Assembly (NCBI GenBank): GCA_030613045.1
Contig: JAUWMS010000155.1
Location: 1-6,367, forward strand
Source of the DNA: Candidatus Latescibacterota bacterium
GTDB lineage: Bacteria; Latescibacterota; 4484-107
Reading direction: 5' to 3'
Length of the DNA stretch: 6,367 bases
How positions within the stretch are numbered: position 1 is the stretch's first letter; each line of letters starts with the position of its first letter. Below, piece after piece: positions 1 through 5,999 of the stretch. The position numbers and the translations under genes were made by a program. The notes under the pieces are model-generated. The model saw nothing but the letters and a program-made list of their open reading frames with translations, searched no databases and was not told where the DNA came from.

Positions 1-12
1 CTCCTCTGCTTT

Positions 13-93
13 CACCGCAAAGACGCAAAGTGCGCAGAGAAACCCCAAGAAAAGGAAGTTGAAGTTCTTTGCGTTCTCTGCGTCTTTGCGGTG
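13..93. repeat. Inverted repeat built from CGCAAAG/CTTTGCG words downstream of glnA
   Basis: Bases 13-27 (CACCGCAAAGACGCA) are the perfect reverse complement of 79-93, giving a 15-bp stem. Inside the arms the same words recur at 8-9-nt spacing (CGCAAAG, CGCAGAG on the left; CTTTGCG, TCTGCGT on the right), so a shifted pairing of 23-30 with 67-74 is also possible. The hairpin begins about 16 nt past the glnA stop and could act as a 3' transcript end, but no U-run follows it on the minus strand, so I do not call it an intrinsic terminator. Similar 'TTTGCGTCTTTGCGGTG' words are, as I recall, scattered in many environmental bacterial genomes. Confidence 0.8.
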
Positions 94-108
94 CGATGGT
101 TTTAGTGC

Positions 109-1440
109 TCAAAGAATCGAAAGATACTGCTCCAACTCGTATGTAGTCACCTGCGCCCGATAGCGATCCCACTCGATTTTCTTATTTTCGATGAGATTGG
201 AAAACACGTGGTCGCCGAGGGCCTTCTTGACCAATTCGCTCTGCTCGGTGAGCTTGATGGCTTCGTAGAGGCTCTCCGGGAGGGTATCGATCCCCAACTC
301 GTCCCGCTCCGCCTGGGTCATCTCGTACACATTCCGCTCCACCGGATCTCTCAGTTCGGTTCCCTGCTCGATCCCGTCCAGACCGGCGGCCAGCATCACC
401 GCAAACGCAAGATAGGGATTGCACGCGGGATCCGGAGAACGGTATTCCACGCGGGTTGCGTTCTCTTTGCCGGGCTTATACATCGGCACCCGGATCAAGT
501 CCGACCGATTCCTGAGCGCCCACGAGGGATACACCGGCGCCTCGTATCCGGGCACGAGCCGCTTATACGAATTGATCCACTGATTGGTGATCAACGTAAT
601 CTCACGAGCGTGCTTCAACAGACCGGCGATGTAATGCTTCCCGGTCTCGGACAGGTGATACGCATCCGCCGGATCGAAAAACGCATTCCGCTCGCCCTTG
701 AAGAGCGACTGGTGCACGTGCATCCCGCTTCCGTTCTCCCCGAAGATGGGCTTGGGCATAAACGTGGCATACACGCCATGCTTGAGCGCAATCTCCTTGA
801 CGACGAGACGATAGGTCATCGCGCTGTCGGCCATCGTCAGGGCATCCGTGTAGCGCAGATCAATCTCGTGCTGGCTGGGCGCGACCTCGTGATGGCTGTA
901 TTCCACCTCGATCCCCATCTGCTCCAGCGTCAGCACGGTCTCCCGCCGAAGATCGGTGGCCACGTCGAGAGGCGTCAGATCGAAGTATCCTCCCTTATCC
1001 AATCCCTCTGTTCCGTTGGAGTCCTTAAAGTAGAAATACTCCAACTCCGGGCCCACGTAGAAGATATATCCCATGTCCGCCGCCCGCTTCAGATTCCGCT
1101 TGAGCGCCCCTCTCGGATCCCCCGGATACGGGCTGCCGTCCGGCTCCATGATGTCGCAGAACATCCGCGCCACCGCGCCGCCTTCTCGCGGACGCCAGGG
1201 CAGAATCTGAAAGGTGTTCGGATCGGGCTTGGCGATCATATCGCTCTCGTCAATCCGCGCGAACCCCTCGATGGACGAGCCGTCGAAACCCATCCCTTCT
1301 TCGAGCGCGCCCTCCAATCCCTCCACCGTAACGGCGAAACTCTTGAGCACTCCCAGAATGTCCGTGAACCACAGCCGGACGAACTTGACATTATGTTCCT
1401 TCGCGAACTTCAGGACGTAGTCTCTGTCTTTGGTTTCCAT
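109..1440 (-). CDS. glnA: Glutamine synthetase, type I-alpha (GlnA)
   Basis: It catalyses ATP-dependent condensation of glutamate and ammonium to glutamine in the cytoplasm, as a dodecamer in this family. The 443 residues match the short GSI-alpha class (about 444 in Bacillus subtilis), without the extra segment of the adenylylated GSI-beta enzymes. Visible motifs are DGSSIEGF (53-60), the metal and substrate region PELEYF (E132, E134), HHEVAPSQHE (E185, E192), GSGMHVH (H241), the flap PGYEAP (E300), and RVEYRSPD (330-337). Arg62 is in the position linked to glutamine feedback inhibition in the alpha class. The segment NVYEMT has a Tyr but not the NLYDLPPEE adenylylation context. The ATG at 1440 follows AAGGAG by 8 nt. 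It lies 188 nt downstream of the porin, behind a leader rich in hairpins. Control is therefore more likely by feedback or at the leader than by adenylylation (inference). Confidence 0.97.
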   Translation of the reverse strand: METKDRDYVLKFAKEHNVKFVRLWFTDILGVLKSFAVTVEGLEGALEEGMGFDGSSIEGFARIDESDMIAKPDPNTFQILPWRPREGGAVARMFCDIMEPDGSPYPGDPRGALKRNLKRAADMGYIFYVGPELEYFYFKDSNGTEGLDKGGYFDLTPLDVATDLRRETVLTLEQMGIEVEYSHHEVAPSQHEIDLRYTDALTMADSAMTYRLVVKEIALKHGVYATFMPKPIFGENGSGMHVHQSLFKGERNAFFDPADAYHLSETGKHYIAGLLKHAREITLITNQWINSYKRLVPGYEAPVYPSWALRNRSDLIRVPMYKPGKENATRVEYRSPDPACNPYLAFAVMLAAGLDGIEQGTELRDPVERNVYEMTQAERDELGIDTLPESLYEAIKLTEQSELVKKALGDHVFSNLIENKKIEWDRYRAQVTTYELEQYLSIL

Positions 1441-1465
1441 CTGAAAATCTCCTTGTGCATGGGTG

Positions 1466-1554
1466 ATCTGAAAACGCAGATTAAGGTTAAGAAAACCTCT
1501 CGAACCTCAACCTTTCTTCACCTATCCCTTTGGATAGAGATCGGGTGAACCCGA
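1466..1554 (-). promoter_or_regulatory. Structured leader of glnA with four short hairpins
   Basis: Reading the minus strand, four stems follow one another: 1554-1541 (TCGGG/CCCGA, 4-nt loop), 1537-1522 (CTATCC/GGATAG, 4-nt loop), 1514-1483 (nine pairs, one of them G-U, 14-nt loop), and 1481-1466 (ATCTG/CAGAT, 6-nt loop). The CAGAT of the last stem is repeated at 1443-1439 over the start codon, so ATCTG could pair with either copy. ATCTCT between the first two hairpins can also pair with GGAGAT of the ribosome binding site. This could be a translational switch, but I see no known riboswitch core. Individual short stems are weak evidence. Confidence 0.35.
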
Positions 1555-1570
1555 AATAAGCATATCCCCT

Positions 1571-1619
1571 CTGCTGCTTCAGCCTTCAGAAGCCCCTTCT
1601 CCGATGAAAGGACGAAGGG
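1571..1619 (-). terminator. Possible weak hairpin terminator after the porin gene
   Basis: Ten bases past the porin stop, CCCTTC (minus strand, 1619-1614) can pair with GAAGGG (1599-1594) around a 14-nt loop. A second small stem, GCTTC/GAAGC, follows. There is no U-run after either stem, so an intrinsic terminator is doubtful, and read-through into glnA is possible. Confidence 0.2.
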
Positions 1620-1628
1620 AGATACGGC

Positions 1629-2351
1629 TCAGAACTCGTACGAGACACCGACCGTGCCGTAAACCTTTACGTCGTAAGATCCGGCGCCGTCCGGAAGCAC
1701 CTCGTCGTCAGCCCGCCCGACATAGGTCAGCGAAGCGCTGAGCAGACTATACGACACGCCAGCCGTCAGCGTATAGTGCGAGAGACCTCCGTCTCCCTCA
1801 TCCGGCTTGAGGTACGCCATCGCGGCATTGATCCCGACCGAAAAGGACTCCGCCCATTCGATCTCATGACCGAGGCCGAGTTCAAGATAGAGGGAATTCT
1901 CAATCGCTCCGCCAACGCCGTAGTTCACCGAAAGCGAGGGCGAAAGAAGAAGCCCCAGTTCACCGGTCAGATTGACTTCACGGTCCGCCTCGCCGCCGCC
2001 GGAGGGGTACGTGCATTCCGTATAACCGACCGACAGACCCAGCCAGTCAACCGAGAGAGGGATGTCGGCGCAGCCGTACAGGTCAATCTCCGAGAACTGT
2101 CCGCCATCCAAGACGCCCCCGTAATCCCCGATATCCAGGTTGCCCCACACTCCTACTGTAAGCGGAATCGAAAAGCCGCTTACCTCGAGCCCGGGCTGGG
2201 CTACAAACCCGTCATTGAGGGTGACCCCCCGGAACACATAGGCACTTGCCGCGTCCAGGGACGCATGGACTTCCGCCGCATCCGCGGATCCGGCGCCCAC
2301 TCCAAACAACACCGACAAACATAACCAAATCCAAATAAAAGCCCTTGCCAT
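1629..2351 (-). CDS. Outer-membrane beta-barrel protein, TorF/Gcw_chp-like putative porin
   Basis: A 240-residue exported protein. Residues 1-25 form a Sec signal peptide (MAR, a hydrophobic stretch with WIWLCLSVLFGV, then SADA) with likely cleavage before AEV. The mature part alternates hydrophobic and polar residues in strand-like blocks, is rich in Gly, Tyr and Ser, and ends in YEF; a C-terminal Phe is the usual barrel-assembly signal. SAYVFRGVTLNDG (36-48) followed by QPGLEV resembles the start of TorF-type putative porins (TIGR02001). Two Cys, 94 and 113, could form a disulfide. I chose the ATG at 2351 because GGAGG stands 7 nt before it; a TTG at 2381 would add ten residues before the signal peptide. 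It starts 33 nt after the P-II stop, so it is probably co-transcribed. From memory, TorF-type genes also sit beside glnK-amtB in some Betaproteobacteria, suggesting a role in nitrogen uptake (inference). The barrel call is firmer than the family call. Confidence 0.8.
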   Translation of the reverse strand: MARAFIWIWLCLSVLFGVGAGSADAAEVHASLDAASAYVFRGVTLNDGFVAQPGLEVSGFSIPLTVGVWGNLDIGDYGGVLDGGQFSEIDLYGCADIPLSVDWLGLSVGYTECTYPSGGGEADREVNLTGELGLLLSPSLSVNYGVGGAIENSLYLELGLGHEIEWAESFSVGINAAMAYLKPDEGDGGLSHYTLTAGVSYSLLSASLTYVGRADDEVLPDGAGSYDVKVYGTVGVSYEF

Positions 2352-2384
2352 GATTCGACCTCCATTATAGGGTTCATTCAACCA

Positions 2385-2726
2385 TTAACCGATGGCCTCG
2401 CTTCCCGTCTCTCCGGTCCGGATCCGAATGCACTCCGACAGATCCAGAACGAAGATCTTTCCGTCTCCGATCCTGCCGCTTCGGGCGCCCTTGATGATCG
2501 CGTTGATCGTGGGCTGGACAAAGTCCTCGTTCACGGCGACCTCCAGCCGCACCTTTTTCAACAAATTCACCTCGGAGATCACCCCGCGATACGTCTCGGT
2601 GAAGCCTTTCTGCTGGCCGCAACCTAACGCATTGGTCACGGTCATCTTATGAACTTCGGCTTCATACAGGGACTTTTTCACATCCGGGAGCCGGTGCGGT
2701 TGGATCAGGGCAACAATCAGTTTCAT
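2385..2726 (-). CDS. glnB: P-II family nitrogen regulatory protein (GlnB/GlnK-like)
   Basis: A 113-residue cytosolic trimeric sensor that reads ATP/ADP and 2-oxoglutarate and binds targets such as Amt. The family fold is clear: N-terminal [14 protein letters not shown]-loop region [14 protein letters not shown] (35-48), and the B-loop and C-loop [13 protein letters not shown]...IRIRTGE near the C-terminus. At T-loop position 51, where enteric GlnB/GlnK carry the uridylylated Tyr, this protein has Ser (RGVISEV, 47-53). Position 49, the serine phosphorylated in cyanobacteria, is Val. Tyr46 is kept. Classical GlnD control is therefore unlikely (inference). The ATG at 2726 follows an excellent AAGGAGG; an in-frame upstream ATG at 2804 would add 26 residues encoded by a repeat-rich leader and is rejected. 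It lies 98 nt after amt and 33 nt before the porin, a normal amt-linked position, so 'glnK' is an equally fair symbol. Confidence 0.95.
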   Translation of the reverse strand: MKLIVALIQPHRLPDVKKSLYEAEVHKMTVTNALGCGQQKGFTETYRGVISEVNLLKKVRLEVAVNEDFVQPTINAIIKGARSGRIGDGKIFVLDLSECIRIRTGETGSEAIG

Positions 2727-2750
2727 GACGACCTCCTTGTAAGGAAAAAA

Positions 2751-2804
2751 GTGAGAAAGTGAAACGACGAGAGGGTGAGACTCCTCCCACTTTCCCACTT
2801 TCAC
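2751..2804. repeat. Inverted CACTTTC word repeat in the amt-glnB gap
   Basis: GTGAGAAAGTG (2751-2761) can pair with CACTTTCCCAC (2788-2798) over 11 positions, one of them G-U when transcribed from the minus strand. The CACTTTC word recurs at 8-nt spacing (2788-2804). The hairpin lies within the leader just before the P-II ribosome binding site. It may attenuate or stabilise the amt-glnB transcript, or simply be a repeat insertion. Confidence 0.65.
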
Positions 2805-2824
2805 GGATTGTTCATGGTAGTGTT

Positions 2825-4180
2825 CTATTCCGTCACGAAAATCTGGAACCCGGCGTACGATTCCATGCCATGTTCCTCGATGTCCAGTCCCTTCAACTCC
2901 TGTTCGGGGCTAACCCGTAGTCCCACCGTTTTTTTGATGAGATAGAAAAGCCCCATAGCCAAGCCGAAGGTCCAGGCAGCCACTGCGAGAACGCCCACCA
3001 ATTGGGTCCAGAAGAGGCTCAATCCCCCTCCGAAGAAAAGCCCGTTGATCGCGCCCACCCCGCTGGATTCACCATACGAAGCCTGGGCAAACAGGCCCAC
3101 CGACAGCGTGCCGAAGATCCCGCAGACGCCGTGCACGGAAATGGCGCCCACCGGGTCGTCCACGTGGAGCACCTTGTCAATGAACTCCACCGCCAGAACG
3201 ACCAATATCCCGGCCAGAAGACCGATGATAATGGCGCTCGACGGTGAGACCACCGCGCATGGCGCCGTGATGGCCACCAGTCCGGCCAAAGCTCCGTTGA
3301 GCGTCATGCTCGTATCGGGCTTTCCGAACTGAAACCAGACCGTCAGCATAGCGCTTATCGAAGCTGCCGCGGCGGCGAGATTCGTGGTCACCGCGATGGT
3401 CGCGATGCTCAGATTTGTGCCGGAAGTGGTGCTTCCGGCGTTGAACCCGAACCAGCCGAACCAGAGAATGAACACCCCAAGCGCAGCTAAGGGAATGTTA
3501 TGCCCCGGAATGGCATTGGAGTTCCCGTTGGTGTACTTACCGAGACGAGGCCCTAACATAATCGCTCCGGCTAAGGCGGCCCAGCCTCCTACCGAGTGCA
3601 CCACCGTAGAACCGGCGAAGTCCACCATGCCCCGGCCTGCAAGCCAGCCGCCGCCCCAGATCCAATGGCCCACCACCGGATAGATCAGGGCCGAAAGGAC
3701 GAAACTATACACCAGATACCCGACGAACTTGGTCCGTTCGGCCATCGCTCCTGAGACAATGGTGGCCGCAGTGGCGCAGAAAACCGCCTGAAACAACCAG
3801 AAGGCAATCTGCCACAGGCCGTCTCCGGTGCCGGGATCGCCGGTGCTCAGAAAAAAACCGCTTGAGCCGAAAAGTCCCAGGCGGTCTGCCCCGAACATAA
3901 TCCCGAACCCGACCAGGAAAAAGGCAATCGAACCCACGGAGAAATCCATCAGGTTCTTCATACAGATATTGGCGGCATTCTTGGCCCGGGTAAAACCCGT
4001 TTCCACCAAGGCGAATCCCGGCTGCATAAAAAATACCAGAAAAGCGGCCAACAAGGTCCAGATGGTGTCTATGGCCACTTGATTGCTTTGCGAGGTCGCC
4101 TCCCCGGCGAAAGCAGGAAAAGCAAGTCCTCCCGAAATCAAGCCGACACCGGTCAAGACCATCAAAACGTACTTCCTCAT
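2825..4180 (-). CDS. amt: Ammonium transporter (Amt/MEP/Rh family)
   Basis: A 451-residue inner-membrane channel, trimeric in the family, that conducts ammonium. Residues 1-25 form a signal peptide ending AFA-GEA, as in AmtB. About eleven hydrophobic helices follow, including [11 protein letters not shown] (53-63), [19 protein letters not shown] (171-180), [13 protein letters not shown] (187-199), [12 protein letters not shown] (239-250) and [11 protein letters not shown] (348-358). By alignment with E. coli AmtB, the pore twin histidines are H195 and H350, the conserved Asp is D187, and the ammonium-gate residues correspond to F134, W175, F246 and S250. The cytosolic tail contains [19 protein letters not shown], the usual P-II-contact region. 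The ATG at 4180 follows a G-rich ribosome site (AAGGGGGG). P-II is encoded directly downstream, the classic Amt plus GlnK pairing, which suggests gating of Amt by P-II. No disrupting change is visible. Confidence 0.97.
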   Translation of the reverse strand: MRKYVLMVLTGVGLISGGLAFPAFAGEATSQSNQVAIDTIWTLLAAFLVFFMQPGFALVETGFTRAKNAANICMKNLMDFSVGSIAFFLVGFGIMFGADRLGLFGSSGFFLSTGDPGTGDGLWQIAFWLFQAVFCATAATIVSGAMAERTKFVGYLVYSFVLSALIYPVVGHWIWGGGWLAGRGMVDFAGSTVVHSVGGWAALAGAIMLGPRLGKYTNGNSNAIPGHNIPLAALGVFILWFGWFGFNAGSTTSGTNLSIATIAVTTNLAAAAASISAMLTVWFQFGKPDTSMTLNGALAGLVAITAPCAVVSPSSAIIIGLLAGILVVLAVEFIDKVLHVDDPVGAISVHGVCGIFGTLSVGLFAQASYGESSGVGAINGLFFGGGLSLFWTQLVGVLAVAAWTFGLAMGLFYLIKKTVGLRVSPEQELKGLDIEEHGMESYAGFQIFVTE

Positions 4181-4239
4181 GTATATCCCCCCTTTCTAAA
4201 TAAAGTGTTGGTGTTGTGAAAGGGAAGATACCCATGTTT

Positions 4240-4277
4240 TGTTTCAGGGATGTTTCCGATACATTACATCGCTGTAA
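4240..4277. promoter_or_regulatory. Candidate operator upstream of amt
   Basis: The 170-nt stretch between amt (4180) and the inverted repeat at 4351 is AT-rich and has no gene. It holds a near-palindrome TTACATCGCTGTAA (4264-4277, 5-bp arms TTACA/TGTAA) and a direct repeat TGTTTC at 4240 and 4251, 11 nt apart, about one helical turn. Both are suitable for a regulator site. No sigma-54 TGGCAC-N5-TTGCA pair and no strong sigma-70 pair were found. This is suggestive only. Confidence 0.25.
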
Positions 4278-4350
4278 AAAATAGAGAAAAAATTTCAAAG
4301 CCTCGGAGATGAAAAAGTTCGCAGCATAGTTCACTAACAGACAGGCATCC

Positions 4351-4410
4351 GTCATTGGTCATTAGTCATCAGCACCCCACTATTCCCCCTAATGACCGAT
4401 GACCAATGAC
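4351..4410. repeat. Inverted heptamer repeat (GTCATTR words) between purF and amt
   Basis: The left arm is GTCATTG-GTCATTA-GTCATC (4351-4370). The right arm (4391-4410) is its imperfect reverse complement, AATGACCGATGACCAATGAC. Pairing gives 12 bp, a 2-nt mismatch, then 5 bp, around a loop of about 20 nt. It starts 7 nt after the purF stop and could end the purF transcript. The only T-run (TTTTGTT, 4411-4417) lies on the plus-strand side, so intrinsic termination would work better for antisense transcription. GTCATTG is a circular permutation of TTGGTCA, which I recall as one of the cyanobacterial STRR heptamers. Confidence 0.8.
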
Positions 4411-4417
4411 TTTTGTT

Positions 4418-5245
4418 CTATCCTTCCAACCTCAGCTTCGTCATCTCCTTTTCCACTTCCACCGGATATTCCCCGTCGAAGCAAGCGGTGCAGTAATCCT
4501 CCGCGCTATTTGGTACGGCAGAGAGCATGCCTTCTTTCGACAGATATTCCAGACTATCCACGCCTACGTGCGCCCGAATCTCCTCCACGGATTGTTTCGC
4601 CGCGATGATCTCTCCCATCGTCTGAAAGTCCATCCCATAGAAACACGGAAATCGAATCGGCGGACTGCTCACCCGAACGTGCACCTCTCTGGCACCTGCC
4701 TCTCGGATCATCCGGGACAACTGCCGGAGTGTCGTGCCGCGCACAATAGAATCCTCCACCACGACCACTCTCCGACCCTGAAGCACGCCGCCCACCGGAT
4801 TGAACTTGATCTTCACCTTGAAATCCCGCATCCCCTGACTCGGCTGGATGAAGGTGCGTCCTACGTAGTGATTTCGGATCAGCCCGATCTCGAACCGGGC
4901 CTTCGACCGCTGAGCATATCCCAGCGCCGCGGTATTGGCCGCATCCGGCACCGCAATTACAATGTCCGACTCCGCCGGGTGCTCTATGGCCAACTGCTTC
5001 CCCAATCTCCGCCGCGTCTTATCCACGTAATCCCCGAAAATCCGGCTGTCCGGCCGGGAAAAATAGATGTACTCAAAAATACAGAACGCCCGTCTCGGAG
5101 CGGAAAAGGGTTTCGAGGAGCGCATCCCGTTTTTATCTACCACGATGACTTCTCCCGGTTCCACATCGCGCACGTACTCCGCGCCCACGATATCCAGCGC
5201 GCACGATATCCAGCGCGCACGACTCCGAAGCGATGATCCACGCAT
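4418..5245 (-). CDS. purF: PurF C-terminal fragment: phosphoribosyltransferase domain (out of frame with the N-terminal part)
   Basis: This open frame holds the PRTase half. In restored numbering it includes the PRPP loop VVVEDSIVRGTT (350-361), YIYFSRPDS (249-256) and YVGRTFIQPSQ. The four Cys expected to bind a [4Fe-4S] cluster in the Bacillus-type enzyme are all present: C244 (AFCIFEY), C390 (PCFYGMD), and C441 and C444 (YCTACF). An ATG at 5245 could open the frame, but its first 13 codons (MRGSSLRSRARWI) are out-of-phase N-terminal coding sequence, and I see no clear ribosome site. Independent translation is unlikely. The half would lack glutaminase activity; at most it could use free ammonia. 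Confidence 0.85.
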   Translation of the reverse strand: MRGSSLRSRARWISCALDIVGAEYVRDVEPGEVIVVDKNGMRSSKPFSAPRRAFCIFEYIYFSRPDSRIFGDYVDKTRRRLGKQLAIEHPAESDIVIAVPDAANTAALGYAQRSKARFEIGLIRNHYVGRTFIQPSQGMRDFKVKIKFNPVGGVLQGRRVVVVEDSIVRGTTLRQLSRMIREAGAREVHVRVSSPPIRFPCFYGMDFQTMGEIIAAKQSVEEIRAHVGVDSLEYLSKEGMLSAVPNSAEDYCTACFDGEYPVEVEKEMTKLRLEG

Positions 5246-5828
5246 CGTCCAGCCGTCCCAGCCATAAGGGGCGCAACCCAGACGGATCCCGCGCGCCGAT
5301 CACCTGATCCTTCGTCGCAAACACCAGACAATAGGCTCCTCGCACCTGTCCCAACGCCTCTATAATCCGCTCCTTCATCGTTTCCGCCTGCGACTTGGCA
5401 GCCAAATGCACGATCAACTCGCTGTCCATCGTAGTCTGGAACAACGCCCCCTTCTGCTCTAAACTTTTTCGAAGCGCATTCGTATTGGTTAAATTCCCAT
5501 TGTGCGCAATGGCCAACGGTCCTTTCCTGCAATTCGCCACAAACGGCTGCGCATTGATCGCCACGCTCGCACCCGTAGTCGAATACCGGGTATGCCCAAT
5601 GGCCAAGTGTCCATCGAGGCTGCTTAAAATCTCATCCGTGAACACGTCCGCCACCACGCCCAACCCCTTATGCGCCCGAATTTGCTTCCCGTCGCCAGTC
5701 ACGATCCCCGCACTCTCATCCCCCCGATGCTGAAGCGCATACAACCCCAGATACGTCAAACGCGCCGCCGCCTCGTGTCCGTATATCCCGAATACTCCGC
5801 ATGCTTCTCTGAATTTATCCTCGATCAT
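5133..5828 (-). CDS. purF: PurF N-terminal fragment: glutamine amidotransferase (Ntn) domain, truncated
   Basis: As written, this frame yields 231 residues: 209 native plus 22 off-frame before TAA at 5133. The class II glutaminase domain is fully conserved. It has a nine-residue propeptide (MIEDKFREA), nucleophile Cys10, LQHRGDESAGIV (32-43), GHTRYSTTG (Arg81), AHNGNL (Asn110, Gly111) and TTMDSE (Asp135). It ends just where the linker to the PRTase domain begins. It has no PRPP site, so it cannot make phosphoribosylamine alone. HRGDES has Asp where many homologues have Gln, a mild variation. Confidence 0.88.
   Translation of the reverse strand: MIEDKFREACGVFGIYGHEAAARLTYLGLYALQHRGDESAGIVTGDGKQIRAHKGLGVVADVFTDEILSSLDGHLAIGHTRYSTTGASVAINAQPFVANCRKGPLAIAHNGNLTNTNALRKSLEQKGALFQTTMDSELIVHLAAKSQAETMKERIIEALGQVRGAYCLVFATKDQVIGARDPSGLRPLWLGRLDDAWIIASESCALDIVRAGYRGRGVRARCGTGRSHRGR
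5186..5222. repeat. 16-bp tandem duplication inside purF
   Basis: The unit GATATCCAGCGCGCAC occurs at 5189-5204 and again at 5205-5220. Period-16 identity extends over 5186-5222. In the reconstructed single-copy ancestor, the pentamer CACGA stands at both ends of the 16-bp interval, the classic microhomology for replication slippage. Sixteen is not a multiple of three, which explains the frameshift. Confidence 0.98.
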
Positions 5829-5869
5829 AGATATCTTCTTATTTTGTGGTGAGTGATGAATGGAGGGCG

Positions 5870-5911
5870 AAGTGCAAAGTGTAAAACTCAAAATGCAAAG
5901 TGCAAAAGGCA
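5870..5911. repeat. Heptamer array, consensus AARTGCA, six units
   Basis: Six consecutive 7-nt units: AAGTGCA, AAGTGTA, AAACTCA, AAATGCA, AAGTGCA, AAAGGCA, in exact register. It lies between the toxin remnant and the purF start and thus forms the purF leader on the minus strand (TGCACTT words). A smaller related patch, CATTCAT-CACTCAC-CAC (minus strand, about 5862-5846), lies between it and purF. A weak TTGCAC-16-TACACT pair in the array might serve as a purF promoter, but I would not rely on it. Confidence 0.85.
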
Positions 5912-5999
5912 CGAAGAAAGAAGGCCGCAGCTGCGTCCGCGACAAGTCACAAAACGAGAACGGCACTAAGACGACTGCGCCGGCTGCAGGTGGGACCAT
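5910..5999 (-). pseudogene. MazF/PemK-type endoribonuclease toxin, N-terminal remnant
   Basis: From ATG 5999 the frame reads MVPPAAGAVVLVPFSF, then CDLSRTQLRPS. This matches the N-terminal signature of MazF/PemK toxins (G-x-V-V-L-V-P-F-P-F-x-D-L-S followed by K/Q-x-R-P-A). Intact family members are about 105-120 residues. Here similarity ends after about 27-30 residues, where the sequence becomes the TGCACTT heptamer array, and the frame then runs on into purF. The RNase fold cannot form, so the gene is dead. Its ATG lies inside the 3' end of the antitoxin remnant in another frame, the overlap expected of a toxin-antitoxin operon. The family assignment rests on a short motif, strengthened by its neighbour. 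Confidence 0.68.

Larger units (their letters stand above)
4418..5828 (-). pseudogene. purF: purF, amidophosphoribosyltransferase, frameshifted by a 16-bp tandem duplication
   Basis: PurF makes 5-phosphoribosylamine from PRPP and glutamine, the first committed step of purine synthesis. The gene is complete from ATG (5828, weak AAGAAG site) to TAG (4418), but reading continues in two frames. After ...SESCALDIV (residue 209) the frame runs into RAGYRGRG and stops at 5133; the correct continuation, GAEYVRDVEPGE, lies one frame over. The cause is a duplicated 16-bp unit at 5189-5220. Deleting one copy rejoins ASESCALDIVGAEYVRDVEP exactly and gives 464 residues with every catalytic feature in place. 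All motifs in both halves are intact, so the lesion is either very recent or an assembly or sequencing error. An ORF longer by 57 codons (ATG 5999) exists but its leader derives from the toxin remnant; MIEDKFREAC gives the expected short propeptide before the catalytic Cys. Confidence 0.95.

Noticed and set aside
208..1548. A 446-codon open frame on the plus strand opposite glnA.
   Set aside because: It is a mirror of the GC-rich codon use of glnA. The predicted protein shows no recognisable motif, and glnA is beyond doubt.
1466..1554. A glutamine (glnA-type) riboswitch upstream of glnA.
   Set aside because: A GTTCACCC-like piece is present, but the GACGGAAG-type core and the partner strand of the known aptamer, as I remember them, are missing.
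2727..2804. Upstream ATG (2804) for the P-II gene, giving 139 residues.
   Set aside because: The extra residues are encoded by the repeat leader, and the internal ATG at 2726 has an excellent AAGGAGG site and matches the family start MKLIVA.
4181..4350. Sigma-54 (-24/-12) promoter for amt, expected for a nitrogen gene.
   Set aside because: No TGGCAC-N5-TTGCA-like pair was found here, nor in the gaps before glnB and glnA.
4406..5236. A 276-codon plus-strand open frame opposite the C-terminal part of purF.
   Set aside because: It is the shadow of a strongly conserved minus-strand domain, with no ribosome site or family features.
5133..5245. Programmed ribosomal frameshift producing full-length PurF.
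   Set aside because: There is no slippery heptamer at the junction, and the shift is fully explained by the 16-bp duplication.
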